DNA from: Syntrophaceae bacterium
Lineage (GTDB): Bacteria; Desulfobacterota; Syntrophorhabdia; Syntrophorhabdales; WCHB1-27
Reading direction: 5' to 3'
DNA: 6,312 bases
Assembly (NCBI GenBank): GCA_003165115.1
Contig: PLSJ01000254.1
Span: 349-6,660 of the forward strand
How positions within the stretch are numbered: position 1 is the stretch's first letter; every line of letters starts with the position of its first letter. Below are positions 1 to 6,151 of the stretch, in pieces. The translations under genes were made by a program, and so were the position numbers. The notes beneath the pieces were generated by a model. That model was given only the letters and a program-made list of their open reading frames with translations. It made no database searches and was not told where the DNA came from.

Positions 1-257
1 AGGGCGGCACGGTCGTCTGCGCCGGTATCCACATGAGCGACATCCCTTCTTTCCCTTACCGGCTGCTGTGGGAGGAACGGGTGATACGGTCTGTCGCCAA
101 CCTGACGAGGCAGGACGGAGACCAGTTCCTCGCCCTCGCCCCGGAGGTCCCGGTGCGGACGGACGTGGAGGTCTTCCCCCTCGATAAGGCCAACGAAGCG
201 CTCACGCGGCTGAGGTCGGGAGAGATACAGGGCGCGGCGGTGCTGGTCATGACGTAA
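1..257 (+). CDS. Zinc-type alcohol dehydrogenase, C-terminal fragment (5' end outside window)
   Basis: Only the last 84 residues are present; the first complete codon is at position 3 and the TAA stop at 255-257. The segment starts in the glycine-rich strand GGTVVCAGIHMSDIP and runs through LLWEERVIRSVANLTRQDG, PLDKANEALTRLRSGEIQG and AAVLV. This is the end of the NAD(P)-binding domain and the return to the catalytic domain, as in medium-chain zinc alcohol dehydrogenases that oxidise primary alcohols to aldehydes. The catalytic and structural zinc ligands would lie upstream, so they cannot be checked. An in-frame ATG at 33 is internal to the conserved fold and is not the true start. The gene converges on the ABC permease gene with 15 bp between stops, so it is probably not part of the methyl-transfer operon. 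Family assignment is by recall of conserved motifs. Confidence 0.85.
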   Translation, partial: GGTVVCAGIHMSDIPSFPYRLLWEERVIRSVANLTRQDGDQFLALAPEVPVRTDVEVFPLDKANEALTRLRSGEIQGAAVLVMT

Positions 258-264
258 GCGTCGT

Positions 265-301
265 TGGCGGCCTCACCCCCTCCACCTGAGGAGCCATTTT
301 T
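265..301 (+). terminator. Probable intrinsic terminator of the alcohol dehydrogenase gene, inside the convergent permease gene
   Basis: Eight bases after the dehydrogenase stop, TGGC (265-268) and CCTCA (271-275) pair with TGAGG (287-291) and GCCA (293-296), with a GG/A internal loop and an 11-nt apical loop. Five T residues follow at 297-301. This is the usual layout of a Rho-independent terminator read on the + strand. Most of it overlaps the last codons of the opposing permease gene, so coding sequence and terminator share bases. The interrupted stem and short T run keep confidence moderate. Confidence 0.55.
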
Positions 302-1193
302 CGAGACGGTCCACGCAGAACGTGATAGCGGTGACCACGAAGCCGATAAAGATTATACCGACGATGACCCTCCCGTAATCCGCGAAGTCGGAGAAGTACT
401 TGACGTACCAGCCGAGACCCGATGTGGCGCCGATCATCTCGGCCGCCGTCAGGAGGATGAACGAGAGCACCAGCCCTATATTGGCGCCGGCAATGACTGA
501 CGGCAGGGCCGCCGGCAAAATGACCTTGAACAGCATAGTCCCCTCTCCCACGTTCAGGGCGCGGGCGGAATCGACGATCCGCCGGTCCACGGTGAAAACG
601 CCGTTCAGCGTATTAATGAAGATCGGCCAAAAGGCGCCGATGAAGATGATGAACATGGACGACATGGTGAAAGTCGGCAAAATGGCGATGGCGTACGGGA
701 TATAGACGATGGGGGGGATCGGCCCCAGCACCCTGGTGACAGGTGTCACCGCCCTGTAAAGCCGGCCGCGCCAGCCGATGACAAGGGCCAGGGGGACCGC
801 CGTCGCCACCGCGGCCAGATAGCCGGCAAGCAGGAGCCTCACGGAGCTGACAAGCCCTTTGGAAAGCTCTCCCAGGTCGAGACCCATAAGGGTCATGACC
901 GCCTTCGGGGTCGGAAAGAGCATCGGATTGAGGAGGTTCAGCCGGGTGGTCGCAATATCCCATGCGAACAGGGCCGCATAAAGGATCGCCGTCACATCGC
1001 CGGCCGTTTGCACCCTGCGCCGGTCTTTCACGGCAACGAGGACCAGAACGTAGAAAGCTTCCATCGTGAGGGCGAGGCGCAGGACGTGGGTCCCGGCCCC
1101 TTCGATACGACGGGCGGGCACGTACAGCACCGTCGCGATGAGGAGCAAAAAAATCAGGTTTGCCGGCGACAAAAACCGCTTCACCATTTCCAT
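273..1193 (-). CDS. ABC transporter permease, NitT/TauT (SsuC/TauC-like) family
   Basis: The 306-residue protein is the membrane channel of a binding-protein-dependent importer. Hydrophobic segments are visible at about 11-25, 40-57, 66-80, 115-140, 155-175, 177-197, 235-252 and 275-293. The cytoplasmic coupling loop lies at about 208-235, with SARALNVGEGTM followed by VILPAALPSVIAG, which matches the EAA-loop pattern that docks on the ATPase. The core from about residue 95 is typical of the family; the first 90 residues, with two or three extra hydrophobic segments, make it longer than the common 250-residue permeases. The first ATG is at 1193, 3 nt after the ATPase stop. AGGG at 1195-1198 is better placed for Met3 (1185-1187), so the start may be two codons later. 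Its ATPase and binding protein are encoded immediately upstream. The substrate cannot be read from the sequence. Confidence 0.9.
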   Translation of the reverse strand: MEMVKRFLSPANLIFLLLIATVLYVPARRIEGAGTHVLRLALTMEAFYVLVLVAVKDRRRVQTAGDVTAILYAALFAWDIATTRLNLLNPMLFPTPKAVMTLMGLDLGELSKGLVSSVRLLLAGYLAAVATAVPLALVIGWRGRLYRAVTPVTRVLGPIPPIVYIPYAIAILPTFTMSSMFIIFIGAFWPIFINTLNGVFTVDRRIVDSARALNVGEGTMLFKVILPAALPSVIAGANIGLVLSFILLTAAEMIGATSGLGWYVKYFSDFADYGRVIVGIIFIGFVVTAITFCVDRLEKWLLRWRG

Positions 1194-1196
1194 ACC

Positions 1197-2006
1197 CTAA
1201 CCATTCATTACCTTTTCCTCATCTTCATGGAAGAGGTCCACGACGGCGTTGCGCATCCGCACGTATGTCTCCCCCCTTATCACCGCCGTCCGTCGCCGGG
1301 GACGTTCGAAGGGTATATGAAATTCATTCAGGATCGAGCCGTTGCTGGCGGACATCACCACGACCCGGTCTGCCAGCAGGATCGCCTCGTCTATGTCGTG
1401 GGTGATGAAGACCACGGTCTTTCGCGTCTCGCCCGCGTCCCACAGCCGAAGGAGAAGCTCCTGCAAGGCCACCCGGTTCTTCGTATCTACCGCGCTGAAG
1501 GGCTCGTCCATGAGGAGGACGTCGGGCGCCATGGCATAAGCCCTGGCTATGGCGACCCGTTGCTGCATCCCACCGGACAGTTGCGAGGGGAATTTGCCGC
1601 CGAGGCCGCCGAGGCCGACAAGCTCCAGATGACGGTCCGCGAGCGCCTTCATCTCACCCGCGCTCATGCGGGAGCGAACCTGTTTGAGCCCGAAGATGAT
1701 GTTGGCCCGGGCGGTCATCCAGGGGAATAAGGAATAGTGCTGAAAGACGATCCCCCGTTCGACTCCGGGGCCGGTGACCTCCCTTCCGTCCAGGAGGATC
1801 GTTCCGCCTGTCGGCCGGGTAAGTCCGGCCAAAAGGGACAAGAGCGTGCTCTTGCCGCAGCCCGAGGGCCCGACGACGCTCAGGAACTCTCCCTCACGGA
1901 TCGCGAGATCGATGCCGTCGAGGACCGGCACGGTCTCCCGCCCCCTGCCGTACGCGAATGACACGTGGTTCAGAACCAGCTTATCCGGACGCTCTTCTGC
2001 GCTCAT
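1197..2006 (-). CDS. ABC transporter ATP-binding protein, NitT/TauT (SsuB/TauB-like) family
   Basis: This 269-residue protein is the complete nucleotide-binding subunit that powers the importer on the cytoplasmic face of the membrane. Motifs appear in order: Walker A GPSGCGKST at 46-54, Q-loop glutamine 89 in VFQHYSLFPW, signature LSGGMQQR at 143-150, Walker B VLLMDEPF at 163-170 with catalytic Glu168, D-loop SAVD at 171-174, and switch His203 in ITHDIDEA. All catalytic residues are intact and the length is normal. FQHYSLFPW and the AVDTKNR stretch fit nitrate/sulfonate/taurine-type ATPases. The ATG at 2006 has a GGAG about nine bases upstream. The permease gene follows after 3 nt, implying translational coupling. 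A strong hairpin lies in the 70-nt gap to the binding-protein gene upstream. Confidence 0.95.
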   Translation of the reverse strand: MSAEERPDKLVLNHVSFAYGRGRETVPVLDGIDLAIREGEFLSVVGPSGCGKSTLLSLLAGLTRPTGGTILLDGREVTGPGVERGIVFQHYSLFPWMTARANIIFGLKQVRSRMSAGEMKALADRHLELVGLGGLGGKFPSQLSGGMQQRVAIARAYAMAPDVLLMDEPFSAVDTKNRVALQELLLRLWDAGETRKTVVFITHDIDEAILLADRVVVMSASNGSILNEFHIPFERPRRRTAVIRGETYVRMRNAVVDLFHEDEEKVMNG

Positions 2007-2031
2007 GTTTCAAGACTCCGAACGAGGGTCG

Positions 2032-2064
2032 TGCCGGCGCCTGCTTTCGAAGCGGGCGCCGGCA
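2032..2064 (-). other. Strong intercistronic hairpin between binding-protein and ATPase genes
   Basis: TGCCGGCGCC (2032-2041) and GGCGCCGGCA (2055-2064) are perfect 10-bp inverted repeats. Four more pairs (2043-2046 with 2050-2053) extend the stem past one mismatch to a 3-nt loop. No T run follows on the minus strand, so it is not a canonical terminator. Its position after the binding-protein stop suits a partial terminator or a 3'-end stabilising structure that raises binding-protein expression over the ATPase and permease. That role is inferred from known ABC operons, not shown here. Confidence 0.6.
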
Positions 2065-2076
2065 GGTATGGACTTT

Positions 2077-3108
2077 CTATATGTTCCGCAGCCCGTACTC
2101 CTCGTTGAGCCTCTGGTAGACCGGGTCTTTCGGGGTCTCCCTGAGGATGGAGTCGAGCGCCTTCCTGTAGAGTTCCGTGTTCAAATGCCTGTTGATATCC
2201 ACCTTGGTGTTCGGGTCCACGTAGCCCACCTTCCGCATGTTGTCCCAGAAATGGAGCGACCCCTTCTTGCCCGGATCCGGGTGGTTCGCGCAGTGACCGC
2301 CGTAGGTCTCCTCCCTGATCACGTCCTTATCGACCTTGACGTATTTCACGATGATGTCGACCGTCTCGTCTTTCCTCGTCTGGTAGAAACGGTATGACTT
2401 GATGAGTGCCCGCAGGAAGTGGACGTAGGCGTCGGATTTCTCGCCCAGCCTCTCGGTGAGGGCCACCTGGCGACAGCAGGAGTGGTCATGCTCCACCGTA
2501 TCCGTGTAGAGCGCAGTCTTGAGACCCATTTTCTCGCAGTTTATCAGGTGGGGTGACCAGACCATGCCGGCGTCCACCGTCCCTTTCTTTATCGCCTCCA
2601 GGACCGCGCCGGGCGATTCGAGCTCGAGCAGGGTCATGTCCTTCTTCCAATCGACCCCCGCTCGCTGCAGGGCTGCCCGGAAGACGACGTCGGCGGTGGA
2701 GAGACGCACCGTGGCGATCTTTTTCCCTTTGAAGTTCTTCAGGTTCCGGAATTCGTTCACGCGCTCCGGCTTCGTCACCAGGCCGCTTCCACCGTTTTCC
2801 ATCTGTCCGCCGAAGAGGGTGAAGGGAGCGCCATTGGCGATGAACTTGAAAGGCGCGGTGGTGCCGAAGGTCCCGGCGTCGAGCTTGCTGGCCATGATGG
2901 CGTTCATGCCCTCGCCCGAGTTCGTGAAAAGGAACAGGTTGACGTCGAGGCCCTCTTCTTCGAAGAACCCCTTCTCCTTGGCCAGGAAATAGAGCACGTG
3001 GCCGGGACTCACCAGGTAACCCGCGTTGAACTTTGTCAATTCCTTGGCCCACGCCGGGGCCGCCGTGGCAAGGGCGACGACCAATGCCGTCATCAAAAGC
3101 TTTTTCAT
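2077..3108 (-). CDS. ABC transporter periplasmic substrate-binding protein, NMT1/SsuA-like
   Basis: The 343-residue protein would capture the imported compound outside the inner membrane and deliver it to the permease. Residues 1-21 form a Sec signal peptide (MKKLL, hydrophobic core, APAWA) with likely cleavage before KELTK. No lipobox cysteine is present, pointing to a soluble periplasmic protein. The mature part shows the NMT1/SsuA pattern: FNAGYLVSPGH, LAKEKGFFEEEGLDVNL (43-59), AIMASKLDAGTFGTTAPFKF, FKGKKIATV, and KKGTVDAGMVWSP. A His/Cys-rich stretch, EHDHSCCRQ (206-214), together with Cys191 and GGHCANH (270-276), is notable and may shape the ligand site. The ATG at 3108 is supported by AAGGAGGA at 3117-3124, the strongest ribosome-binding site in the operon. 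Related proteins bind sulfonates, nitrate, aromatic acids or pyrimidines. A methylated ligand is inferred only from the neighbouring methyltransferases. Confidence 0.9.
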   Translation of the reverse strand: MKKLLMTALVVALATAAPAWAKELTKFNAGYLVSPGHVLYFLAKEKGFFEEEGLDVNLFLFTNSGEGMNAIMASKLDAGTFGTTAPFKFIANGAPFTLFGGQMENGGSGLVTKPERVNEFRNLKNFKGKKIATVRLSTADVVFRAALQRAGVDWKKDMTLLELESPGAVLEAIKKGTVDAGMVWSPHLINCEKMGLKTALYTDTVEHDHSCCRQVALTERLGEKSDAYVHFLRALIKSYRFYQTRKDETVDIIVKYVKVDKDVIREETYGGHCANHPDPGKKGSLHFWDNMRKVGYVDPNTKVDINRHLNTELYRKALDSILRETPKDPVYQRLNEEYGLRNI

Positions 3109-3116
3109 TGCTTCAA

Positions 3117-3124
3117 TCCTCCTT
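3117..3124 (-). promoter_or_regulatory. Strong ribosome-binding site of the substrate-binding protein gene
   Basis: On the minus strand the bases read AAGGAGGA, eight bases before the ATG at 3108. This near-perfect Shine-Dalgarno is stronger than those of the neighbouring genes. It fits the need for excess binding protein relative to the membrane components. Confidence 0.75.
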
Positions 3125-3136
3125 GATATAGATCGG

Positions 3137-4168
3137 TCAATGTTCCAGATTCCCTTTTACCGCGCCTGTCATTGCCCTGATATTTTCCAGGGGAGTCGAG
3201 GTGCTCAATCCGCATGCCGGGGAAATGATATCTACCCCGTCCCGAACGAGCTTTTCCGCTTTTTTTGCAATTTCACCGGCGGTACCGAATTCCAGATGGT
3301 AGGTGCTTATATTCCCCATGGTGGTGAGCTGCGGGTGGGCGCGCTTTAGCAATCGCAGGCTCACCATGGCATCGGTACTGATCGCGGCGGACCTGATTTG
3401 GGGAAGCAGATGCTTTACCGTCTTCATATTGCCGCAGATATGCACGATAACCGGCGCACCCACGGCGTGGATGCCGTCAATGATCTTGTTTAGATACCTG
3501 ACCGCGTACTCCTCGAATGTGGCCGGCCCCAATATCTCTCCCGAGGCCGTGGGGTCTCCGATACTGATCAGGTCTGCGCCGTTGTCGACCATCAACCGGG
3601 CATACCCGGTCAAAACATCGCTGATATAATCGATTACCCGGTGGGAATGCTCTTTGTCTTTTCTGAGTTCCTTGAGGAATGAAACGGGATCGACGAAGGA
3701 GGCGGTCGTGGTAATCGGCCCCGTAATGTTTCCGATGACCGGCACGTCCGGATATGCGCGGGAGAGCCGGTATCCTGCCTGAACAATTGTGTGAATACGG
3801 GGTGAATTCATCACGTCTTTAATGTTCTTACAGACGACTTTCGATACGGAAGGGAACGTTTCCTTTGCGACCTTGGGCTCGCAGGAAAGCGTGCCGAAAT
3901 CGATCTCGCTTCCCATCGCCTCAGCCTCGACCGTCACGTCAAAGGGTATGCCGAGGTTTTCAAATCCGGTATTCTCGTGCACATCATAGGCAAGTTCCGC
4001 CATGAGTACATCATCATGATGGGCCGCGGGGAGGGTATGGCCCGTCTTGTTCATAATATCGACGACGGCCGCGTTCATCATCCCGCCGGTACAGACAACC
4101 GGGAGCCGGTCCACCCTCTTCTTCAGCAGGACCCCCATGAGTCGCTCTTTTGAGCCTAATGAAGTCAT
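3137..4168 (-). CDS. MtaA-like zinc methyltransferase (uroporphyrinogen decarboxylase superfamily)
   Basis: The 343-residue TIM-barrel protein resembles MtaA-type methylcobamide:coenzyme M methyltransferases, which move a methyl group between a corrinoid protein and a zinc-activated thiol. The N-terminus SKERLMGVLLKKRVDRLPVV followed by CTGGMMNAAVVDIM is close to the MtaA start as I recall it. EAEAMGSE (81-88) and GDPTASGEILGP (204-215) are superfamily landmarks. The zinc ligands are visible as His243 and Cys245 in VIVHICGN and Cys319 in SPACGLSTSTPLENI. Haem-pathway UroD enzymes lack this H-x-C...C set, so tetrapyrrole decarboxylation is unlikely. The gene starts 5 nt after the stop of the preceding paralogue with only a weak Shine-Dalgarno, implying coupling. 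Family is fairly certain. Acceptor (coenzyme M, another thiol or tetrahydrofolate) and reaction direction are not. Confidence 0.88.
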   Translation of the reverse strand: MTSLGSKERLMGVLLKKRVDRLPVVCTGGMMNAAVVDIMNKTGHTLPAAHHDDVLMAELAYDVHENTGFENLGIPFDVTVEAEAMGSEIDFGTLSCEPKVAKETFPSVSKVVCKNIKDVMNSPRIHTIVQAGYRLSRAYPDVPVIGNITGPITTTASFVDPVSFLKELRKDKEHSHRVIDYISDVLTGYARLMVDNGADLISIGDPTASGEILGPATFEEYAVRYLNKIIDGIHAVGAPVIVHICGNMKTVKHLLPQIRSAAISTDAMVSLRLLKRAHPQLTTMGNISTYHLEFGTAGEIAKKAEKLVRDGVDIISPACGLSTSTPLENIRAMTGAVKGNLEH

Positions 4169-4173
4169 CTGAT

Positions 4174-5238
4174 TTATGCTCTGGCCAACAGGTCCGAATG
4201 GACCGGGTCTCCTATTTCTGCCGCTGTATCCATCATGGCCCGTATATTTTCAAAAGGCGTGTCGATCGGAAGACTGCAACCGGAACAGATAATGTAGCCT
4301 TTAGGGTTGTCGTAAGCCTGCCTCACGCATTCAATGGTGGCTTTCCTCACCTCTTCCGGGGTGCCGGCGTACATGACTCCCGAGGGATCGACATTTCCCA
4401 TGATGCGCACCCTATCGCCGCCCCTGTTTTTGCATTCATACAAGCTCGCGACATTGTCTATGCTGAGGCAATTTGCCCCTGCGTCCGCCATTGCCTCCCA
4501 GATCTTGTCGGTTTTTCCGCAGATATGCAGCGTCACCGGTTTACCCCTGGAATGAATGTGGCCGATGAGCCGTGTTAAATAAGGGAATGAAAACTCTTTG
4601 AAATGTTTCGGGCTGATAACCGTGGAGGATGACATGGGTTCGGAAATGGTCGGGTTGAGGCCGATATCCATAAAGGCATCGGCATACCGGATGCTCGTTT
4701 CCAGGGAAACCGCGCAGAGCTTATGCACTGCCTCGGGATTCGTGAATAAGAGCCTGGTCAGGTTTTCCACGCCGATCAGGAAAAAGGCGTTGGTAAAGGG
4801 CCCCACCACCCCTCCGGAGCAGGAGACCTCCGTGCCAAGCTCATCGATGAGTATCTTTCCGGCTTCCAAATGCGAGGGAAGGCGACCGTCCCGGTAAGGG
4901 TTTGCCGGCTGGACATTATCTATCTCGCTGATATCCCGGAGGGCCGGTGTTTCAAGGTCGGCGGTGTCGTCCAGGGGATAACGAACTTTGGCCCCCATTG
5001 CTTCCGCCTGAACGTAAAGGTCCGTAAAGATCCTGACGCCGTCATAGCCGAACATCCGATAGGCCTGGATTTGGCCCTGGGCAATCAATCTTCCGTTATC
5101 TTTAAATTCGGAGACCTTACATCCGATCACCCTGGCGGTTCCATTTGCGATATTGGGATTGCAGGGCAAACGGTCTACTCTTTCTCCCTTGTTATAGGCG
5201 GTCATCCGGTCGAGGGAAGTCATCCGGTCTTTAGCCAT
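4174..5238 (-). CDS. UroD-superfamily corrinoid methyltransferase, second paralogue
   Basis: The 354-residue protein belongs to the same zinc TIM-barrel superfamily as its downstream neighbour but is clearly diverged. Visible landmarks are KGERVDRLPCNPNI near the N-terminus, VQAEAMGAKV (76-85), SEPMSSSTVISPKHF (199-213), VTLHICGK with His238 and Cys240, and CSGCSLPIDTPFENIRAM with Cys318 and Cys321. Cys321 aligns with the third zinc ligand. The intact H-x-C...C set indicates methyl transfer rather than uroporphyrinogen decarboxylation. Directly following a corrinoid-protein gene, it may demethylate the substrate or reload the acceptor. ATG 5238 is chosen over an upstream in-frame TTG (5253) because GGAGGT at 5246-5251 lies seven bases before it. 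This gives an 8-bp overlap with the corrinoid-protein stop. The TTG start would put the ribosome-binding site inside the gene. Confidence 0.88.
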   Translation of the reverse strand: MAKDRMTSLDRMTAYNKGERVDRLPCNPNIANGTARVIGCKVSEFKDNGRLIAQGQIQAYRMFGYDGVRIFTDLYVQAEAMGAKVRYPLDDTADLETPALRDISEIDNVQPANPYRDGRLPSHLEAGKILIDELGTEVSCSGGVVGPFTNAFFLIGVENLTRLLFTNPEAVHKLCAVSLETSIRYADAFMDIGLNPTISEPMSSSTVISPKHFKEFSFPYLTRLIGHIHSRGKPVTLHICGKTDKIWEAMADAGANCLSIDNVASLYECKNRGGDRVRIMGNVDPSGVMYAGTPEEVRKATIECVRQAYDNPKGYIICSGCSLPIDTPFENIRAMMDTAAEIGDPVHSDLLARA

Positions 5239-5893
5239 TTGTCGGACCTCCAATTAATTTCTTGGCCAGCAGCGCCGCTTCCGATGCATTCGGGGCGTAC
5301 CCGTCCGCGCCGATACGCCTGGCAAAGCCTTGCGAAATCGGCCCGCCGCCGACCATCACTTTAATCCGGTCCCTCATGTGCTCTTTTTCCAGGAGGGTGA
5401 TGACTTCTTTCATTCCGTTCATTGTCGCGGTCATCAGGGTTGAAAGGGCAATGAGGCTTGCGTCTCTCTCTTTGGCTTTCTCGACAAACGTTCTCGGTGG
5501 GACATCCCTCCCCAGGTCGATCACCTCGAAACCCGACGTCTCGAGCATGATCTTCACCAGGTTTTTTCCGATATCGTGAGTATCCCCTTCCACGACGCCG
5601 ATAACGGCCTTTCTTTTGGTCCCTTCGACACTCGCCTTGAGGTGCGGCTTCAGGATGTCGAGACCGGCGTACATGGCATCGGAGCACAGCAAGAGCTCGG
5701 GTATAAAATACTCTTCTTCTTCATAAAGCTTACCGGCCCTGTTCATCCCATGGGAGAGACCGTGTTCTATGGCTTGATAAGCGTCCATCTTCTTGTCGAC
5801 TATTGTCATCGAAATTGCGACGGTTCTTTCTATTTCCATAGTGAGGACGGCATCATAAAGTGCTTTGTACAATTGATCTTTTACTGGCGGCAT
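5231..5893 (-). CDS. Corrinoid (cobalamin-binding) methyl-carrier protein, MtbC/MttC/MtaC-like
   Basis: The 220-residue protein carries the methyl group on the cobalt of a bound corrinoid, shuttling between two methyltransferases in the cytoplasm. Residues 1 to about 90 form the helical cap of methionine-synthase type (AIEHGLSHGMNRAGKLYEEE, EYFIPELLLCSDAM). Residues about 95-215 form the Rossmann-like B12 domain. The cobalt-ligand motif D-x-H-x-x-G is seen as GDTHDIGKN with Asp104, His106 and Gly109. The SxL motif lies at Ser151-Leu153 and the GGG/GGxP loop at 182-185, giving a complete base-off/His-on signature. Length is normal for stand-alone corrinoid proteins. AAGGAG (5901-5906) lies seven bases before the ATG. 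It is the first gene of the operon, and its ribosome-binding site can pair within a leader hairpin. Which methylated substrate it serves is unknown. Confidence 0.94.
   Translation of the reverse strand: MPPVKDQLYKALYDAVLTMEIERTVAISMTIVDKKMDAYQAIEHGLSHGMNRAGKLYEEEEYFIPELLLCSDAMYAGLDILKPHLKASVEGTKRKAVIGVVEGDTHDIGKNLVKIMLETSGFEVIDLGRDVPPRTFVEKAKERDASLIALSTLMTATMNGMKEVITLLEKEHMRDRIKVMVGGGPISQGFARRIGADGYAPNASEAALLAKKLIGGPTNG
5246..5251 (-). promoter_or_regulatory. Ribosome-binding site that decides the start of the first methyltransferase gene
   Basis: On the minus strand the bases read GGAGGT, seven bases before ATG 5238 and inside the last codons of the corrinoid-protein gene. The TTG at 5253 overlaps this site, so ATG 5238 is the better start. 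Stop and start share the ATGGCTAA sequence, suggesting reinitiation by the same ribosomes. Confidence 0.8.
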
Positions 5894-5900
5894 TTATCCA

Positions 5901-5956
5901 CTCCTTTTATGGGCAGACTCATCCTTCTCGTGACAGACCTCTCCCATAAAGAAAAG
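5901..5956 (-). promoter_or_regulatory. Leader hairpin that can sequester the corrinoid-protein Shine-Dalgarno
   Basis: On the minus strand TTTATGGG (5950-5943) is an exact inverted repeat of CCCATAAA (5913-5906). Beyond it, with one bulged base (5951), CTTTT (5956-5952) can pair with AGGAG (5905-5901) using two G-U pairs. The resulting stem of about 13 bp covers nearly the whole AAGGAG ribosome-binding site, and the loop is about 29 nt. Such a fold would lower translation unless opened by a ligand, protein or the leading ribosome. The repeat is seen directly; its regulatory role is inferred. Confidence 0.5.
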
Positions 5957-6029
5957 AAGTCCCAAGGGCTTCGAGGTCGAGGCCGCAAATCCAACTATGT
6001 CCTTGTGTGGTTTGGCAAGCAAACCTCCC

Positions 6030-6065
6030 AAAATAAAAAATCCGGCCGCCAATTTCGGCGCCGGA
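6030..6065 (-). terminator. Intrinsic terminator inside the operon leader
   Basis: On the minus strand TCCGGCGCC (6065-6057) pairs with GGC-G-GCCGGA (6050-6041), leaving one bulged G, around a 6-nt GAAATT loop. Eleven bases reading TTTTTTATTTT follow (6040-6030). Stem strength and T run make it a textbook Rho-independent terminator. It points the same way as the operon and lies between the predicted promoter and the first gene, so it would cut transcription short unless prevented. No minus-strand gene is seen between it and the window edge for it to terminate. Confidence 0.85.
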
Positions 6066-6088
6066 CTCCCAGGAGGAATCTTAAGGGG

Positions 6089-6148
6089 TTAAGGCGAAGA
6101 AAAGGCAGGCACGGTCAAAACGGGAAGCCACCCGGGCCCCCGGTTCAT
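6089..6148 (-). CDS. Possible short leader ORF of 19 codons
   Basis: ATG at 6148 opens a frame coding MNRGPGWLPVLTVPAFSSP, ending TAA at 6089-6091, about 24 nt before the terminator stem. It begins 3 bases after the TGA of the other short leader frame. Only a weak AGG precedes it, and the product matches nothing I know. It is listed because translation here could influence folding of the terminator. It may equally be chance. Confidence 0.15.
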   Translation of the reverse strand: MNRGPGWLPVLTVPAFSSP

Positions 6149-6151
6149 TCT

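Noticed and set aside
1008..1730. Long open frame on the + strand, 240 codons
   Set aside because: It lies opposite the ATPase and permease genes, which carry clear family motifs. Its product is rich in His, Pro, Arg and Glu with no recognisable domain, as expected of an antisense shadow in GC-rich DNA.
2032..2064. Intrinsic terminator ending the operon after the binding-protein gene
   Set aside because: No T run follows on either strand, and the ATPase and permease that complete the transporter lie directly downstream.
1774..2397. Long open frame on the + strand, 207 codons
   Set aside because: It runs across the ATPase start, the intergenic hairpin and the binding-protein end, without a recognisable domain. 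It is an antisense shadow.
3137..5238. Uroporphyrinogen decarboxylase (HemE) for haem synthesis
   Set aside because: Both proteins carry the H-x-C...C zinc set of MtaA-type methyltransferases and sit next to a corrinoid-protein gene, with no other haem genes nearby.
5239..5253. Upstream TTG start for the first methyltransferase
   Set aside because: The TTG overlaps the GGAGGT that is ideally spaced for ATG 5238, so the ATG is preferred.
6127..6146. GC-rich CCCGGG/CCGG run as a separate terminator or binding site
   Set aside because: The possible stems are only four or five bases with tiny loops. The CGGG/CCCG pair followed by four T residues is too weak to call.
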